From: Bacteriovoracaceae bacterium UBA6261
GTDB lineage: Bacteria; Bdellovibrionota; Bacteriovoracia; Bacteriovoracales; Bacteriovoracaceae
NCBI GenBank assembly: GCA_002440825.1
Contig: DJVH01000087.1
Location: forward strand, 1 to 7,180
Reading direction: 5' to 3'
DNA length: 7,180 nt
How positions within the stretch are numbered: the first letter of the stretch is position 1; each line of letters begins with the position of its first letter. A model generated the notes under the pieces. That model saw only the letters and a program-made list of their open reading frames with translations. It ran no database searches and had not been told where the DNA came from. This document shows positions 1 through 6,582 of this stretch, piece by piece. The position numbers were made by a program, and so were the translations under genes.

Positions 1-369
1 TGGAGGTGGTGGGAATCGAACCCACGTCCAAAGAACCATCTATAATGCGGACTACGTGTGTAGCTTTGAATTTTCGTCTCAAAGCGAAGACTATTTGATT
101 ACATCAACCAACAAGCCCGGTGATTATTAAGCGTCACTCCCGGCTACTCGCTTGCCTCATTTAAGTCGAGACAGACTTGTTGCCGCGCTTGTTTTTATTG
201 GAGGTGGCCTCCGCAATGTCTTGGCTTAAATTAATTAAGCAGCAAGAGCATAGCCGTAATCGTTAGATTCAGCATTTAATTTTTGATCGACTTTTTACCA
301 GGACCGTGCCGATCAACCTGGACACGCCCACAAAATTTCAGTGTTCCCTGTCGAAACCGGGGCACCCCC
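1..369 (-). ncRNA. ssrA: tmRNA (transfer-messenger RNA), 3' CCA just outside the window
   Basis: The tmRNA rescues ribosomes stalled on broken mRNA and adds a degradation tag to the nascent protein, working with SmpB. On the minus strand the 5' end reads GGGGGTG followed by CCCCGGTTTCGACAGGG, the conserved start of tmRNA. The 3' end carries a T arm (GTGGG, TTCGATT, CCCAC) followed by CACCTCC, which pairs with GGGGGTG over seven positions with one G-U. Base 1 is then the discriminator A, so the CCA lies beyond the edge, encoded or added. The tag frame lies in the first third of the RNA and the remainder should form the usual pseudoknots. It is transcribed in the same direction as the upstream peptidase gene, 89 bases away. 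Identity is near certain; the 5' end is set by acceptor pairing, not by mapping. Confidence 0.97.
235..273 (-). other. tmRNA tag-peptide reading frame
   Basis: Within the tmRNA the frame GCT GAA TCT AAC GAT TAC GGC TAT GCT CTT GCT GCT TAA encodes AESNDYGYALAA and a stop. With the alanine carried by the tmRNA itself the full tag would be 13 residues. The YALAA end is the classic degron recognised by ClpXP and related proteases. The resume codon is taken as the GCT at 273-271, preceded by AAAT; this is inferred from family convention. A second stop-like TAA follows directly (TAATTAA). Confidence 0.9.
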
Positions 370-377
370 ATTTTGGT

Positions 378-396
378 GATATATGAGTGTATCATA
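378..396 (-). promoter_or_regulatory. possible ssrA promoter, -10 region only
   Basis: Upstream of the mature tmRNA 5' end the minus strand holds TATGAT (396-391) and, closer, TATATC (383-378). Either could be a -10 box giving a short leader or a start at the mature end. No convincing TTGACA-like -35 sits at the expected distance from either, so the exact element is uncertain. Confidence 0.3.
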
Positions 397-458
397 AAAT
401 GGAGGGGGTTTCTATAGAGAAGAGCGTTAGTTGAGATATTAACTTCAGCGTTAAGAGC

Positions 459-3230
459 TTAGAACAACTCCGCCGTAAGCACGCCTTCAACCTGATTCAC
501 ATTGCTGCCATCCGGATGCGCAATCGACGAAAAGATAATGTCCAGGTTCGCCGGAATGAAATAGAAAATATTCATCTTCACTCGAGGCCCTGCAAACAAT
601 CCGTTGATCAGTTTATCTCTTAAAAGCTGGTTGTTTAAGAAAATGCGATCCGCATACATCGTCTCGCGACCGAAAAGCACGTGAAGCTCTTTAAAGAAAA
701 TCGGCCACAAGTTTCTTCCGCGGTAGATATCCCACAACTCGTAATCGCCCATAAATCTCGCTGTGAACACTTCGTTCCCGAAAGCATTGCTGTAGGGAAG
801 ACCGTAGAATTCGTGCTTGCGGAATCTGGCAAAATCACTGACTCCCCCACCGTAAAGGACTCCGCGGGTGAAATCGCCTTTGTAAAAACGCCCGTACGTC
901 CCTTTCAAAGACGCCGTAAATCTTTCAGTAAAACGCCCACCGATATCAGCATCAATATGAGTCGCTAAATACGCCGACCCAATATTTGCGTGATTCGATT
1001 GAAGCGAAAATGTTCCCGTGAAATACTGAAAGAAATCATCGTACGCCAGCGCCTTATAAGTCAGCTTATTTCCCACTCCAATCGTCGTTGTTGAGCGATC
1101 AGAAATAAAATCATTCGTTGTTGATTTACCCGTAAATAAACTCGGTACATACGTCCAGCGGCCTTTATACACACTGTAAAACGTGCTCACTGTAAAATCG
1201 CGCGACAAATCCAGATGCGTATTGAAATCCGTCTTCGAATACTCCTGATCAAAAGCCGCACTCACAAACCACAAATCGCTCCAGCGAATCAGCTTCTGCA
1301 GATACTCAAGATTTCCACCAACCTTGCTCACTTCCGGATAAACCAGCAATGTCGCATTCAACGTATACACATCCATTGGATCAGAAAAAGTCGTCATCGC
1401 TCCGATACTTCCTAAATTTTCCGAAGTCCCTGTCGCCAGAAACCAGTAATGAGGAATGAGATGATCCCAACGCGGAAAATTTTCCGATCTCTCTGAAGCA
1501 TAAGATCCACCGGGAGCTGGAATCGATTTGTACTCAGAAACCTCAACCGCTTTTGTATCCGCCGCATTTCTCGTAAAAAGTGAAACCGCCTCACTCGCCG
1601 TCATCGTCGCCGTCTTCAATCTGTTTTCCAGAACCACAGTTCTCGTGTCATTGAATTCAGCAAACGTCAGCTTTGCAAACGGTTCAGCAGGAAGCGAACT
1701 AATCTGAACTTTTTTATCCCACTCCAGAAGTTTAACAACTTTCCCTTCGCGAAGAACGGCAAACTTCTCTGCAATCAACGGCAAATCAAAACTTGCCTGA
1801 CTCTTATAAATCACCTGCAAATCCTTCAGCGAAAGATCAGCAAGCACCAGTGAATTATTTCCAAACGAATCATTGATTTTCAGCAGGAGCTTCTCCCCCA
1901 CTTTTCTCACCAGCGTAATATTGTCATTGGAAGAAAACGTTTTAATCACATCATTATTTCTTCTCGCCGACCACGTATTGTCCCAATAACTGAACGTCAG
2001 ATAACTCTCCCCGCCCAATGAAACAACATAGCTCGGATCATTTTCAAAATTCAAAGTTCTCTCAACCAGCAACGTCTCCGGATTGATCAGCTTCCAGACT
2101 TTGTTGTGTTTTCTAAAACGCGGATCATCTTCAAACGACACAAGAAGCATTTTACTTTCATTGTCGACATCCACCATGCCGGCAAGGTCTGAAATCGGAA
2201 GATCGAATTTCTGAATGAAACTCACTTCATCTTCAAGATCATAAGACACAAGCGCCTGACTGAATTTTGCCACTTCGACTTTGTATAATTTATTTCCATC
2301 CAGCACATGCCCGCGCTGGTAATCATCGCTTCCATGAGCGTTGCTGATTTTTTCTCCCCACTGCTTGTCTTCTACCGCCGATGGATCACTCGCCATAAAT
2401 TCATCGCGGAAATTCGTAAACGCATGCTGAGCTTTTTCACCGATACAAAATTCAAACGCATTGTTGAGAAAGAAAGGAACCGCCATCGAATTTCTTTCTA
2501 CAAGACATTTGATCGTTCCAGGCTTTTTATCTTCAAGCCACTGAATGAAATGAGCCCCGGCCCAATAAGAGAGCGAGCCATGCGGATAAACACCCGGCTC
2601 ATCCACGCAATCGATCGACGCGCAGAAATCATGTTTTCTGAACTGGATCTGAAGTTCTTTATTAAAAAGCGGATTGTGAAGACGGCCGCCCTGAATCAGG
2701 TTCGATTCACCCCAGACTGCAATCCCTTCTGTGAACCAGCGAGGCACAATCCCCGAAGGAATCTTTGCAATAGTTCCGAAAATATTACGCCCCACCTGCA
2801 GATAATCGCGTGTCTGATCCATATGCACGATGTGGATAAACTCATGCACCACAAGACCTTGCAGCCAGTTGTCCATCACGATTAAGTGTTCTTTGTTGTT
2901 AGCGGGAAAATTATACAAATTAATAATATTTGTAGGAAAAGGACGCGCATTTCCGTTTGTTAGTCTCAAATAAGGATCTAAATTAAAATGAACCACATCG
3001 TGAGGAACGTATTCGAAATAGTTGATCACTTTAATCAAGTCTTCTTTTGCAATTCGTTCAACTTTTAATGCTACTGTAAGGTCTTTTTCAGCGTAATGGA
3101 TTTCTCCTAAGAAAGTACCGTAGTTAGTCGGCATTGAGACATTGATCGTTTTCAGAACTACGGCCTGTGCCTCTGAAAAACAAAAAATTATCATAAAAAT
3201 GACAGGGAAAAGTGAGCGCAGAAAAGCCAT
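459..3230 (-). CDS. exported HExxH metallopeptidase - beta-propeller - outer-membrane beta-barrel fusion protein
   Basis: This 923-residue protein is probably an outer-membrane-anchored peptidase. Residues 1-23 are a signal peptide ending AQA. Residues about 60-285 hold HEFIH (129-133) and, 35 residues after its second His, the Glu of WFTEG (168). This is the gluzincin arrangement of the Peptidase_MA_2-like group. Four cysteines (203, 208, 242, 262) could form disulfides. Residues about 300-565 are beta-rich with repeated SYDLED- and LINPETL-type stretches, resembling a TolB/PD40 propeller. From about 590 (LIPHYW, then FSDPMDVY) to the C-terminal Phe alternating strands suggest a BamA/surface-antigen-like barrel. 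The start at 3230 is chosen because AAGGAAG lies six bases upstream and the signal peptide begins there; a start 13 codons earlier would add a charged extension (HIRKKK) with no better site. It is divergent from pal. The metallopeptidase call is firm at motif level; propeller and barrel are inferred, and substrate is unknown. Confidence 0.82.
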   Translation of the reverse strand: MAFLRSLFPVIFMIIFCFSEAQAVVLKTINVSMPTNYGTFLGEIHYAEKDLTVALKVERIAKEDLIKVINYFEYVPHDVVHFNLDPYLRLTNGNARPFPTNIINLYNFPANNKEHLIVMDNWLQGLVVHEFIHIVHMDQTRDYLQVGRNIFGTIAKIPSGIVPRWFTEGIAVWGESNLIQGGRLHNPLFNKELQIQFRKHDFCASIDCVDEPGVYPHGSLSYWAGAHFIQWLEDKKPGTIKCLVERNSMAVPFFLNNAFEFCIGEKAQHAFTNFRDEFMASDPSAVEDKQWGEKISNAHGSDDYQRGHVLDGNKLYKVEVAKFSQALVSYDLEDEVSFIQKFDLPISDLAGMVDVDNESKMLLVSFEDDPRFRKHNKVWKLINPETLLVERTLNFENDPSYVVSLGGESYLTFSYWDNTWSARRNNDVIKTFSSNDNITLVRKVGEKLLLKINDSFGNNSLVLADLSLKDLQVIYKSQASFDLPLIAEKFAVLREGKVVKLLEWDKKVQISSLPAEPFAKLTFAEFNDTRTVVLENRLKTATMTASEAVSLFTRNAADTKAVEVSEYKSIPAPGGSYASERSENFPRWDHLIPHYWFLATGTSENLGSIGAMTTFSDPMDVYTLNATLLVYPEVSKVGGNLEYLQKLIRWSDLWFVSAAFDQEYSKTDFNTHLDLSRDFTVSTFYSVYKGRWTYVPSLFTGKSTTNDFISDRSTTTIGVGNKLTYKALAYDDFFQYFTGTFSLQSNHANIGSAYLATHIDADIGGRFTERFTASLKGTYGRFYKGDFTRGVLYGGGVSDFARFRKHEFYGLPYSNAFGNEVFTARFMGDYELWDIYRGRNLWPIFFKELHVLFGRETMYADRIFLNNQLLRDKLINGLFAGPRVKMNIFYFIPANLDIIFSSIAHPDGSNVNQVEGVLTAELF

Positions 3231-3236
3231 TTTTTT

Positions 3237-3243
3237 CTTCCTT
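3237..3243 (-). promoter_or_regulatory. Shine-Dalgarno site that fixes the peptidase start
   Basis: The minus strand reads AAGGAAG, then six bases, then ATG at 3230-3228. This strong site favours the start at MAFLRS over the upstream in-frame ATGs at 3269 and 3263. Confidence 0.75.
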
Positions 3244-3250
3244 ATATGAT

Positions 3251-3277
3251 AGATAGTTGGCATAATCATAACTATCT
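3251..3277. repeat. 8-bp inverted repeat in the divergent promoter region (possible operator)
   Basis: AGATAGTT (3251-3258) and AACTATCT (3270-3277) are perfect inverted copies separated by 11 bases. They lie in the 99-base gap between the divergent peptidase gene and pal, over candidate promoter elements for both directions. An operator for a dimeric regulator is the simplest reading. A few T follow on the plus strand, but a terminator makes little sense between divergent genes. Confidence 0.5.
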
Positions 3278-3284
3278 TTTTAAA
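3257..3284 (+). promoter_or_regulatory. candidate sigma70-type promoter of the pal cluster
   Basis: TTGGCA (3257-3262) and TTTAAA (3279-3284) are 16 bases apart and match the consensus at five and four of six positions. A start near 3291 would give a leader of roughly 40 bases before pal. The inverted repeat at 3251-3277 overlaps the -35 box and spacer. On the opposite strand TATGAT (3270-3265) could serve as -10 for the peptidase gene, with a poor -35. Confidence 0.4.
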
Positions 3285-3329
3285 GATTGAAACTTTTTAT
3301 TTATTCTTAAACCTACATAAGGAGCTATC

Positions 3330-3860
3330 ATGAAATTCAAATCTAGCATGTTGTTCGTTGTTCTTGCTGCTGCCCTAACTCTTACTTCTTGTGCAAACAT
3401 GAAGAAGAAAGGATCTGAAGGTTCATCAACTGAAGGAACTTCAACAGACATGTCTAAAGATAACGGCAAAAACGCTGGTGGCGTTTCTCTTGAACTTAAC
3501 GGCGACTCTGACACAAACAAAGCAGGCGCTCTTAAAACTGTATACTTCGATTTCAACTCTGCTGCTCTTTCTCAAGACACAAAAGATGCTCTTAACAACA
3601 ACGCTGAATTCATGAAGAAAAACCCTTCTGTGAAAATCCAGGTTGAAGGACATTGTGATGAGCGCGGTGGCGTTCAGTTCAACCTTGCTCTTGGCGAAAG
3701 AAGAGCAAAAGGTGTTCGCGAATATCTTCAAGGTCAAGGCGTTGAAGCTGCAAGAGTTTCAACAATCTCTCTTGGTAAAGAAAAACCAGTTGCTTTCGGC
3801 CACGACGAAGAATCATGGTCAAAAAACAGAAGAGCAAACTTCGTTGTAACTGGAAAATAA
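3330..3860 (+). CDS. pal: peptidoglycan-associated lipoprotein Pal
   Basis: Pal is an outer-membrane lipoprotein that binds peptidoglycan and works with Tol proteins in envelope constriction and integrity. The signal peptide ends in LTSC, making Cys21 the lipidated residue; the next residue is Ala, with no inner-membrane retention Asp. Residues 24-65 are a polar Ser/Thr/Gly/Lys/Asp linker. Residues 68-176 form an OmpA-like domain: VYFDFNSAAL (71-80), VEGHCDERGG (105-114) with the diaminopimelate-binding Asp110, and NLALGERRAKGV (118-129) with Arg124/125. GHCDERG replaces the GHTDERG of enterobacterial Pal. AAGGAG five bases before ATG supports the start. Codons are strongly biased (GCT, CTT, AAC, TTC), unlike the neighbours, consistent with high expression. 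It heads a cluster with cpoB; tolQRAB are not in the window. Size is normal for Pal. Confidence 0.96.
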   Translation: MKFKSSMLFVVLAAALTLTSCANMKKKGSEGSSTEGTSTDMSKDNGKNAGGVSLELNGDSDTNKAGALKTVYFDFNSAALSQDTKDALNNNAEFMKKNPSVKIQVEGHCDERGGVQFNLALGERRAKGVREYLQGQGVEAARVSTISLGKEKPVAFGHDEESWSKNRRANFVVTGK

Positions 3861-3861
3861 T

Positions 3862-4161
3862 CTGAAACTCGCAACGATTTTCTTTTTCATTTCTTTTTTA
3901 ACGGCGTGTGGCCTCACAACCACACGCCCTAAACTAGAGATGTCCATGGCCCAGGTCGCTTTTATGGCCGCCAAAGAGGCCCAGGCCGATGTCAAAGCTC
4001 CAGGACTCTACCGCAAGGCCGAATACTACTACCTCAAGGCCAAATCTTCCTACAAACGCAAATACTTCAACAAAGCTCAGCAATACGCTCTGCTATCCAA
4101 AAAATATTCCGAGCGCGCGGAATATGTTGCCATTAGAAAAAAGACGTTAGAAAATTTGTAA
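3862..4161 (+). CDS. small DUF4398-like lipoprotein, probable CTG start
   Basis: The ATG-initiated frame (3940-4161, 73 residues) is open well upstream, and the upstream part reads as a lipoprotein signal peptide: KLATIFFFISFLTAC followed by G. No ATG, GTG or TTG lies in that extension. CTG at 3862 begins one base after the pal stop and has GGAAAA at 3852-3857 upstream, giving 99 residues with lipidated Cys16. A CTG at 3850 would give four more residues but has no ribosome site. The mature part (APGLYRKAEYYYLKAKSSYKRKYFNKAQQYALLSKKYSERAE) is shown here only by its pattern: Ala/Tyr/Lys-rich paired helices with Ala repeats, like DUF4398 domains that accompany OmpA-type lipoproteins. Function is unknown; a role at the cell wall beside Pal is inferred from position. 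The frame is real with good confidence; the start codon is not proven. Confidence 0.78.
   Translation: MKLATIFFFISFLTACGLTTTRPKLEMSMAQVAFMAAKEAQADVKAPGLYRKAEYYYLKAKSSYKRKYFNKAQQYALLSKKYSERAEYVAIRKKTLENL
3903..3928 (+). repeat. perfect 9-bp hairpin just after pal, inside the next gene's lipobox region
   Basis: GGCGTGTGG (3903-3911), an 8-base loop and CCACACGCC (3920-3928) form a GC-rich stem about 42 bases after the pal stop. A T-rich stretch precedes it, but no T-run follows on either strand, so it does not look like an intrinsic terminator. It overlaps codons for Ala15-Cys16 to Pro23 of the small lipoprotein. It could stabilise the pal 3' end or tune downstream expression; this is inference. 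Confidence 0.6.
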
Positions 4162-4192
4162 GTATTAACTCTTATTCAGAGGAACACTGCTT

Positions 4193-4993
4193 ATGAAAAG
4201 TCTCTCACTTGTTGCGACTCTCGCTCTACTCATTTCACTAACGGCGTGTAAAACACAGGAAGATATCCGCCGAGAAAAAACGGTTGAAAGTTTAAATGAA
4301 CAAGTCGCTCAAACTCAAAAGAGCACAGCAAATGCCAACGCTCGTTTCACGGCACTTGAAGAACAACTTGCAAAACTGACTGGCCAGCTGGAAGAAGCTT
4401 CTCATAGAAGTCAGCAAGAATCTAAAGAAGGCGCTTCCATCAAAGAACGCCTGAGCACTCTTGAAGAAACCAACAGAAAACAAACTGAATACATGAAAGC
4501 TCTGAATGAAAAACTTCAAGAGCAAAGTAAATACATCGAAGACGTCAACAAGGCCTTGACGACTCTTTCTGAACAAAAAGAGAAAGAGCATGAGTCAAAA
4601 AAAAAAGAAGCAAAAAACGAAGCGAATAACGAATCGGTAAAAGAAGGCATTTCAAAATACAAAGAAAAGGATTTTGATGGCGCCGAAGAAATTCTAACCG
4701 CTGCTCTTGAAAACAAAAAAACAAAAAAGAAAGATAAAGAAGCGGCTCTTCACTACCTTGGTATGATCAAGTACAAGGCGAAAAGTTTCGAAGAAGCGAA
4801 AGTGTATTTCTCAAAACTCATTTCAGAAAACGCCGACTCAAGCTACGCTCCGTCAGCTCTTCTCAATCTCGCCAGAACATTCGGCCAGTTGAAAGCAAAA
4901 GATGAAGCTCGTCAATCGCTTGAACTTCTCCTGGAAAGATTTCCAAAGAGCAAAGAAGCAGCAGAAGGCGCGAAGCTCAAGGCTAAATTTTAA
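4193..4993 (+). CDS. cpoB: CpoB/YbgF-like coiled-coil TPR lipoprotein
   Basis: CpoB coordinates Tol-Pal with peptidoglycan synthesis during division in E. coli; the name here rests on architecture and position near pal. The 266-residue product has a signal peptide ending LTAC (Cys19), so it is a lipoprotein, unlike E. coli CpoB, which is soluble and periplasmic. Residues 25-145 are a long Gln/Glu/Lys-rich coiled coil, and 148-262 hold about three TPR-like helical hairpins (YKEKDFDGAEEIL, YLGMIKYKAKSFEEAKVYF, LARTFGQLKAKDEARQSL), typical of the YbgF C-terminus ending near FPKSKEA. AGAGGA lies about nine bases before ATG. The gene starts 31 bases after the small lipoprotein gene and its TAA overlaps the next ATG. 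A run of ten A at 4597-4606 sits where coiled coil meets TPR. An alternative label is a generic TPR lipoprotein. Confidence 0.85.
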   Translation: MKSLSLVATLALLISLTACKTQEDIRREKTVESLNEQVAQTQKSTANANARFTALEEQLAKLTGQLEEASHRSQQESKEGASIKERLSTLEETNRKQTEYMKALNEKLQEQSKYIEDVNKALTTLSEQKEKEHESKKKEAKNEANNESVKEGISKYKEKDFDGAEEILTAALENKKTKKKDKEAALHYLGMIKYKAKSFEEAKVYFSKLISENADSSYAPSALLNLARTFGQLKAKDEARQSLELLLERFPKSKEAAEGAKLKAKF

Positions 4994-6582
4994 TGAAAAA
5001 ACTTCTACTGCCGTTTCTGATTATTCTCTCGTCCTGTTCGTTCTTCACAAACGAAATCGCCCATGACGAGAACAAGAAAAAATCAGCCGATCCCGCTCAC
5101 CTCTCTCTGGTCTTCTCACACAACATCAGCGGAGAAACGCACCCGTGCGGTTGTAGAAATTTCCCTCTCGGTGGCCTGCCACAAGTCGCAGGTCTCTTCG
5201 CCAATCTTTCAAAAACGTCAGAAGTCTTTTACGTCGACACCGGCGATACATTTTTTCCGTCCTCAGTTGTTCCCGCTTCCATGAAAGACTCCCTTTCTTT
5301 TGCGGCCAACAACCTAGCCCTCGGTCTCGATCAACTCGGTCTAAAATACTTCGTCCCCGGCGATCAGGACTTCGCCATGGGTCTGGATTTTTTAAAGAAA
5401 CTTGCTGATACAAGAAAATTTGAATTCCTCATTTCCAATTTAAAAGATGAATCGATCATCAAACACAAACGCTTTGCCGTGATCGAAAGAAATAAAACCA
5501 AAATCTGGCTTGTGGGTTTTGTCGCTCCAGATGTTTTCAATGACAAGACTGCAGGGCTTTTCACAGACGTTCCTTCAACTCTCCCGAAAGTCATCGAAGA
5601 ATTAAAAGCACAAGGCTTCAAAGAAAACGATTCTTACCAACGCCTCGTGGTTCTCTCTCACGCCGGCATCGATCCCGACGAAAAGCTCGCTGAAGCGTAC
5701 CCTTTTATCGACTGGATCATCGGCGCGCACTCCCAAAGTTTCCTTCGCTACTCGCGCGACGTGGGCAACACCAAAATCGTGCAGACACTTTCAAAAAACC
5801 ATTACGTCGGCGACATCAAAATCGACACCAAAGCTAAAAAAGAAAGCGACACCTACGAGCTTCACGAAATTCGCGATGAATTGGTAAAAAACTTAAATCC
5901 CAATCCATTTGTAAAATTCATCGACGATCACAAAGCTAAGATGAACGAACTGCAGATGAGCGAGCAAAGCAAAATGGGCATGGATTTAAATCCCAATGCT
6001 CCGGTTAAAAAATACAAAACCGCTGCCAGCTGTATCGAATGCCACAAACCGCAGGGCGATTTCTGGCAAGGCACTCCTCACTCCATCGCCTACACGACTC
6101 TGATGAAAGCCCACGAGCAAAACAATCTTCAGTGTATCAAGTGCCACTCCCTTGGCCTTGGCGACCCAAAAGGATTTACTGCTGCCAAGAACATGGTGTC
6201 GTTTAAAAATAAACCGATTATAGACTACTGGAACCAGGTTCATGCCATGAGCGCTGAAGTGAAATCTGTTCGCCAGCTTGAAGCCAAGCAGATTGCGGCG
6301 ATTTCCAAAAAATGGATGGCGTTTGATGCGCTTTCTGGAGTGAAGAATAATTTTGCGAACGTTCAGTGTTTAAATTGTCACTCGATGAATGATGAGCATC
6401 CGTTTAATGCTGATGTTCCTGTGACTCGCGAGGCTCGGGCAGTTGAGATTAAGAATAAATGTCTTTCTTGTCATACTAATGATCAGTCGCCTGAGTGGTA
6501 TCTTAAAGAGGGATCTAAGGCTGTGAATGAGAAGGTTGTGGCTCAGAAGTTTAAGAAGATGAGCTGTCCTTTGAATCCTTAG
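4993..6582 (+). CDS. lipoprotein with UshA-like metallophosphatase domain fused to a tetrahaem cytochrome c
   Basis: The 529-residue protein has a signal peptide ending LSSC (Cys15). Residues about 35-290 resemble the 5'-nucleotidase/calcineurin-like metallophosphatase fold: a first-strand motif changed to SHNISGETHPCGC with GGLPQVAG after it, VDTGD (81-85), GDQD (123-126) where GN[HD] is usual, LSHAG (221-225) and IIGAHSQ (242-248) where GGHxH is usual. Metal ligands are thus partly altered and Cys52/54 are a PCGC pair. Residues 340-500 carry four CxxCH haem sites: CIECH (347), CIKCH (381), CLNCH (459) and CLSCH (490). The span with TPHSIAYTTL (361-370) recalls cytochrome c554-type folds, whose extra His (363, 374) may be axial ligands. 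ATG overlaps the cpoB stop, indicating translational coupling. It is probably an outer-membrane-anchored periplasmic electron carrier; substrate is unknown. Codon choice changes over the last 300 bases. Confidence 0.88.
   Translation: MKKLLLPFLIILSSCSFFTNEIAHDENKKKSADPAHLSLVFSHNISGETHPCGCRNFPLGGLPQVAGLFANLSKTSEVFYVDTGDTFFPSSVVPASMKDSLSFAANNLALGLDQLGLKYFVPGDQDFAMGLDFLKKLADTRKFEFLISNLKDESIIKHKRFAVIERNKTKIWLVGFVAPDVFNDKTAGLFTDVPSTLPKVIEELKAQGFKENDSYQRLVVLSHAGIDPDEKLAEAYPFIDWIIGAHSQSFLRYSRDVGNTKIVQTLSKNHYVGDIKIDTKAKKESDTYELHEIRDELVKNLNPNPFVKFIDDHKAKMNELQMSEQSKMGMDLNPNAPVKKYKTAASCIECHKPQGDFWQGTPHSIAYTTLMKAHEQNNLQCIKCHSLGLGDPKGFTAAKNMVSFKNKPIIDYWNQVHAMSAEVKSVRQLEAKQIAAISKKWMAFDALSGVKNNFANVQCLNCHSMNDEHPFNADVPVTREARAVEIKNKCLSCHTNDQSPEWYLKEGSKAVNEKVVAQKFKKMSCPLNP

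Noticed and set aside
421..458. AGCGTTA direct repeats and a 5-bp inverted repeat between ssrA and the peptidase gene as a terminator
   Set aside because: Stems are too short, not GC-rich and lack a T tract, so they are not distinguishable from chance.
2307..2885. Open frame of 192 codons on the plus strand
   Set aside because: It lies wholly antisense to the metallopeptidase coding sequence, over its conserved HEFIH and WFTEG region; the product has no recognisable motif or signal and lacks a convincing ribosome site.
3272..3737. Open frames on the minus strand opposite pal
   Set aside because: They are shadows of the strongly codon-biased pal gene; pal's lipobox and OmpA motifs settle the coding strand.
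3903..3928. Hairpin as an intrinsic terminator of pal
   Set aside because: No T-run follows the stem on the plus strand, and on the minus strand it is followed by A-rich sequence; coding frame and operon continue through it.
3940..4161. ATG at 3940 as start of the small lipoprotein
   Set aside because: It has only a weak AGAG upstream and would discard a complete lipobox signal peptide in the same open frame.
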